From Marisa cornuarietis (lineage: Eukaryota; Mollusca; Gastropoda; Architaenioglossa; Ampullariidae): a DNA stretch of 64,000 bases. Numbering within the stretch: the stretch's first letter is position 1; every line of letters begins with the position of its first letter. Below the pieces are notes generated by a model. The model saw only the letters and a list, made by a program, of their open reading frames with translations. It was not told where the DNA came from and did no database searches. This document shows, piece after piece, positions 60,026 through 64,000 of the stretch. A program made the position numbers and the translations under genes. The stretch is from assembly GCA_004794655.1 (NCBI GenBank), contig SMMW01000567.1, positions 2,271,001 to 2,335,000 of the forward strand. Direction: 5' to 3'.

Positions 60026-61399
60026 TTGTGATCAGCTCATCTTAAATGACACCGAAGCAGAGCTTAGGAACAAACAGAGGTAAACATCGCTTGCGCATGC
60101 CCAGCGCACAGATTCTGGAATACCTGGCTAGACGATGAAGGCCACAATGACCCTCAGTTCCAGTTGGCTACCTCAGGTCGCAATGCAGCTCATTTCAGGT
60201 GTAAAATACCGAGGGTCCAGGTGTTATTAGCGCCATACACCGCTACACTGGGTGTTGTGAGGTGCACTTTCATGTTTGACAGGTAGCAGCACGCGATAGC
60301 TTTGGGCGAGGGATTTGAAGTGTGAGGCAGTGGAGAGTGTGTGAAGGTGTATGGTAAAAATAACTGCCGGGAATCATAAACAAAACTTTTATTTAACTTT
60401 CAAGGGCACTACAACAGAGTGAGACGTATTCAAGGCCTACTAATAGGAAATTGATAAAATCCACGAGAGCAGTACGAGGCTGGCCACACTGTAAGCGGGA
60501 ATCTGAAGTATGAAAGGGGGCGGGGGCGGAAGAGAAGTCAGCTAAACAGTACGTCCTACACCCTCTCAACAATACTTCTTGCACCACCATGTAACACCTG
60601 CTATGACTGGGGCCAAAATCGTGATGTCATCTCAGTATGCTAGTTACCATTTATATGTACAGTTAACTTTTTTTAATTGTTATGCTTGCCACGGCCTGTA
60701 TAGTATACTTCAGTGATGTTACCCCCCTCTTCATGCGGTTTTATCATAAAGTTATGAAAACAGAACGAGTTTTGACAAATGACAGTATAAATTGATTAGC
60801 TTGCTTATTGTTCATGTGACCGTGACACCTCTTCCCCTCCCCCCACGTCCCACCCATCCACCATCTCACCTACCCCCACACACACACACACACACAAAGG
60901 GAAGGTAGAAGACGGGAGACAAAAGAGTCTGGTCTGCGACATCTACATGCCATGCCTTAGATTCAGTTAACAGTCCACTCTTCCTAAATCCACTAAGCTA
61001 TTGGATTTTTCCTTTAACAATTTTAAAACTCACTTTCACGCCAGATTTGGGTGAACGTTTAAACACTGTATTCGCATCGCATCGAAGATGGCGCTCTAAA
61101 GCAGCCTGTCCGCGGCTGACACAGCTATTCATGACGTCAGCTTGGTGGCTTAGTGTGCGTTAAGGGACCAGAAGCAGAAGAGGGCTCTCGAAACCCTGGG
61201 TTAGCTTACGCATCGGTGATTATCCGCCGCCACCCACCCACTCACAATCTTTCTACCCTCCTCACCACCTTAAGTGGAAGCGTCCTCCGACATTCATTGA
61301 TGCGCGTTGTGTTCGCACCATCGCTCTGTGTTCCCTGGAGTTGAGCTGGTAAGTCGATGAAAATGGGTCAATAAGACTTTCTGGAAGTTTGGGTAAAGG
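60026..61399. other. no gene seen
   Basis: No recognised frame. (CA)n at 60,877-60,896 and a CRE palindrome at 61,132-61,139. Confidence 0.4.
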
Positions 61400-61585
61400 T
61401 CGTTCTTAACTGAACAAAGAAAGTGCTGCAGCGTCAAAGCCCCGAAGTCCCCCTCCCAGATCCCATTGTATTAGTCAACAAGTTTAGACTTTGCTTAGCA
61501 TGTTTTCAAAATGTTACAGTGTCCCAAACGTTCGCCTCAAAACAAATGGTTGTCTTTGACATTCACACAACTTTGTCAGACTTGA
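61400..61585 (+). repeat. dispersed repeat of unknown family, copy B
   Basis: It aligns with 51,726-51,908, for example through CCCAAACGTTCGCCTC, AAATGGTT and ATTCACACAACTTTGTCAGA. It lies just upstream of the hAT element. Confidence 0.6.
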
Positions 61586-61765
61586 TCAAAGGCTCGATGA
61601 TATGTGCCTGGTTAAACATGTTTTGGTCAAATCTGGTCAAAAGTTGGATGATACTGACCTTTAGGTCTCTATGTTTGCAAGAACCAGAAGTTCAGCTGGC
61701 TAAGGATGGAACGACACTAGCTGATGATCGGTCAAGTTCATTACTACATGTGAACAGCACTCATA

Positions 61766-61958
61766 CACTAAGCCAGCGTTTCTCAACCTTTTACTTGTGA
61801 CGCCCCCCCAGAAGAATAAAGGTACGTCCGCGCGGCCCCCTTAGCCACTAATACCTATATGAGATATAAGAAAATGACCGCCTTTGCGGCCCCCTTTTCA
61901 GCAGCTTGCGCCCCCCTTGGGGGGCGCGCCCCCCAGGTTGAGAACCGCGGCACTAAGC
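61766..61958. mobile_element. short hAT-type element with perfect 8-bp target duplication
   Basis: The element is 61,774-61,950 (177 bp). The left end is CAGCGTTTCTCAACC and the right end GGTTGAGAACCGCGG; as inverted repeats they match in 13 of 15 positions. The flanking CACTAAGC occurs exactly at 61,766-61,773 and 61,951-61,958. Ends of the CAGNG.TTCTCAACC kind plus an 8-bp duplication are diagnostic of hAT transposons. The interior is GC-rich, with a hairpin-forming stretch of C and G runs near 61,905-61,935, and has no transposase, so it is non-autonomous. Confidence 0.92.
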
Positions 61959-63090
61959 CTTGACGAAGGTCCGGATGCTACGCGCTGAAGCTGCAGGTTG
62001 GAAGCAATGCTGTAACATGTGACCGGGACAGCAGACCTGGGGGATGCTATGATAAACTATCTTTGAACTTGACCCTTGGGGTCGCAGGATCAAACCGACC
62101 AGACTTATCTTTCGTTGTTTACGTTCGTTGTGGGGTTGGCAGGTAAAACGGTATTTGAAAAACGAGGCTTGAGAAATTCCACTTCTCGCTCTTCCATCAC
62201 GTGTCACGCTTCTTGTAACTCTGTTTGACCAGCAGTGTTGTGACGATGCTGTGATAGTCCTGGGAAACTACAGTCTAGCTCTACTTGTGGCCTGGATTTT
62301 GCCGGGATAGGCAATATACTTGTCCACATACTTGTCGTCTGAACATACCTTTGGTGCTGACAAACCTGACAGTTGCACAAGCCTCGAAAAAGCGTGAACA
62401 AACAGCGCGGGCAGCTTTGAGGTACGTTTCAAAAAAAAAAAAAAAGTGATGAACTGTACAATGGCGCCGTTGTGTTTCAGAAGCCAGCATGTGCTAAAAT
62501 GGGAAACAGTCGCTGAAACATCTTGGTCCCTGTAGTCGTAGAAACAGACGTTGCTTGCGGTCCTTATACTGTGTGTGTGTGTGTGTGGCGGCGTGTTCAA
62601 ACTGTCAGGTCACATCGATTTGACGCAGCGATGACATCACTGTACTGACCTATGCAAACCCCCCTCTCCCCACCCTTCGCCACGCTTTCACTCCACACCT
62701 CATGATTTTTTTTCTCCCTTTCCTCTGTTTCTCAGTCTGTCCTTCCCTCCCCTCCCCCAATTTCATTCTTCTTCAATCAGACGGCATCTCAAACGACGCC
62801 AGAGAATAAGCACCTGTATACATTATACACACGGCAGCACCTAGTTAAATCTCCTACTACTCGCGTGTGATTGAGAAAAGATCACAGAGTCCGTAATTTA
62901 AAACCGCCAAAACCTATTAGATGTCTATCGTTTTTCCTGGTGCCTAGCAGCAGACTGAACGAAGGGTGGGGACAAGACAGTGTTTTAGGGTGGGGGGTAG
63001 AGAGGCAGAAAAAAGATTGCAGCGGAGATGAGAAAGAATTATATTTCCTCAGGAAGATGGGCAGACAGCAGAGAGATGCAATTAGAGAGC
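61959..63090. other. no gene seen
   Basis: Frames are short and unrecognised. Poly-A run near 62,431-62,445, (TG)n at 62,570-62,587, and a pyrimidine-rich stretch at 62,655-62,770. Confidence 0.4.
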
Positions 63091-63187
63091 TATTTTATAT
63101 ATCATATATGAATCATGGTCAGATATATAAAATATCATGTGAATTATGGTCAGATATATAAAATGTCATATACGAATTATGGTCAGC
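63091..63187. repeat. three tandem copies of a 31-33 bp unit
   Basis: Each copy ends GAATTATGGTCAGA or a close variant, after a TATATAAAAT-type segment. Confidence 0.85.
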
Positions 63188-63479
63188 CTCGTCAAATTTT
63201 AAAACGCGTGCTCATAAATATATATATTTAATGGCCTTCTCAACTGGACCTAATTACCAAATATGTGACTGCTTGGGAAATTTTGTGATAGCTGTTATAT
63301 GACAAAACCTTTTTGTAGTCATATTTTGAAAATATGTGTCCATGTACAAAACATTTGCAGTATCGGTGTCACCAGTTCTACTTTTTTCATCTTACTCGAC
63401 TGTTAATCATAAACATAGACCACAACATAATGCCCCTCCTCCATTAATTTTGTTTCTCTGCTGTCTACGTTTTTGTTAG

Positions 63480-63757
63480 AGGTCGCAGAAATGTCATCCT
63501 CTCGTGCCCTGTCATCCACAATGGGCGTGAAGCTCTGCAGTCAGACGATCACACAGTCGGGGAGTGAAGAAATGTTGTTTGTACGAATGCCTTTCGCAGA
63601 TTTCTGCTTCAGACTACGAAGGTGCTTGGCTGCCGCCGCTGTCGTCCTGAGAGTCGACAAACAGGGAGGGAGACCGCGTTGCCCTGATATCCTCGGGATC
63701 TCATTACTGTCCTTGATTTTACTCCCTTTTGTTGTCGTGTTCTCCCTCCCCCAATAA
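63480..63757 (+). CDS. candidate exon after a strong acceptor, product not recognised
   Basis: The pyrimidine-rich TTTTGTTTCTCTGCTGTCTA and following TTTTTGTTAG ends at 63,479. A frame then stays open to TAA at 63,755-63,757, with ATG at 63,491 (G at -3). The first part reads MSSSRALSSTMGVKLCSQTI and the end is hydrophobic (GISLLSLILLPFVVVFSLPQ), like a single membrane segment at the C-terminus. A donor-like AAGGTGCTT lies near 63,618. It does not match the PDE GAF-A continuation. It may be an alternative first or internal exon, or chance. Confidence 0.2.
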
Positions 63758-63802
63758 GTTTTAATGCTGTTTCCTTCCTCACGACTGTAGCGAATGGTCG
63801 AG

Positions 63803-64000
63803 GGCATGATTTACAACAGTTTTCTAAATTAAAACAATTTTAACATTAAAATCGTTTTGAAAACAGGTTTTACAGAAGTTCCAAAAAAGAGGCTTATAAC
63901 ATGATTTTAAACCCGTTTTAACCGCTTTAAGTCGAATTTTGCCACATATCTTTCCCGTCAGCACATGCGAGCGTAGAAATACAGAACTCCGCTACACGTC
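63803..64000 (+). mobile_element. inverted-repeat element, copy 3, cut by the window end
   Basis: Related to the 46,231 and 54,496 elements: repeated TTTTAAAC-type blocks, CGCTTTAAGTCGAATTTTGC aligned with TGCTTTAAGTAAGATAAAG, and CCCGTCAGCACA shared exactly with copy 1. The left end is diverged (GATTTACAACAG). Confidence 0.55.

Noticed and set aside
1..64000. CRISPR arrays, operons, bacterial-type genes
   Set aside because: The splice donor, SINE and LINE remnants and repeat structure are eukaryotic; tandem arrays here lack the repeat-spacer pattern of CRISPR.

Overview
The window is eukaryotic genomic DNA, probably from a mollusc and most likely a gastropod. The evidence is a split gene with a canonical splice donor, long non-coding stretches, tRNA-derived SINEs, an RTE-type LINE remnant, hAT and other inverted-repeat DNA elements, and very many (CA)n, (GA)n and compound microsatellites. 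The organism call is inference; no marker in the window names a species.

Only one gene is securely recognisable. An exon on the + strand (about 5,805/5,946 to 6,785) encodes the N-terminal region and first half of GAF-A of a cyclic-nucleotide phosphodiesterase of the PDE5/PDE11 clade. It is closest to invertebrate PDE11, with a PDE5-like RKIS phosphorylation motif. It ends in a phase-0 donor (CAG|GTAAGTG). I could not recognise the remaining GAF-A, GAF-B or catalytic exons in the following 57 kb, so most of the window is probably its first large intron, possibly containing other small transcription units.

Layout: 1-1,500 unrecognised DNA with one long open frame on the - strand; 1,500-3,560 a decayed RTE-clade LINE; 4,190-5,800 a CpG-rich 5' region; 5,805-6,785 the PDE exon; 6,786-10,100 AT-rich intron-like DNA; 10,100-64,000 a repeat-dense mosaic. 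The mosaic holds two copies of one SINE family (11,918 and 53,540), other SINE-like pieces, three related inverted-repeat elements (46,231, 54,496, 63,803), a short hAT element with a perfect 8-bp target duplication (61,774-61,950), a diverged dispersed pair (51,726 and 61,400), minisatellites (46,105; 47,031) and many 20-70 bp duplications.

Possible but unproven coding pieces are a short terminal-exon-like block with a polyadenylation signal (38,177), an acceptor-led open frame (63,480), and two regions where a long frame is broken by one stop (26,630-25,989 on the - strand; 30,779-31,210 on the + strand). Full palindromic CRE sites (TGACGTCA) occur nine times by my count, far above chance, which is notable next to a cyclic-nucleotide phosphodiesterase gene.
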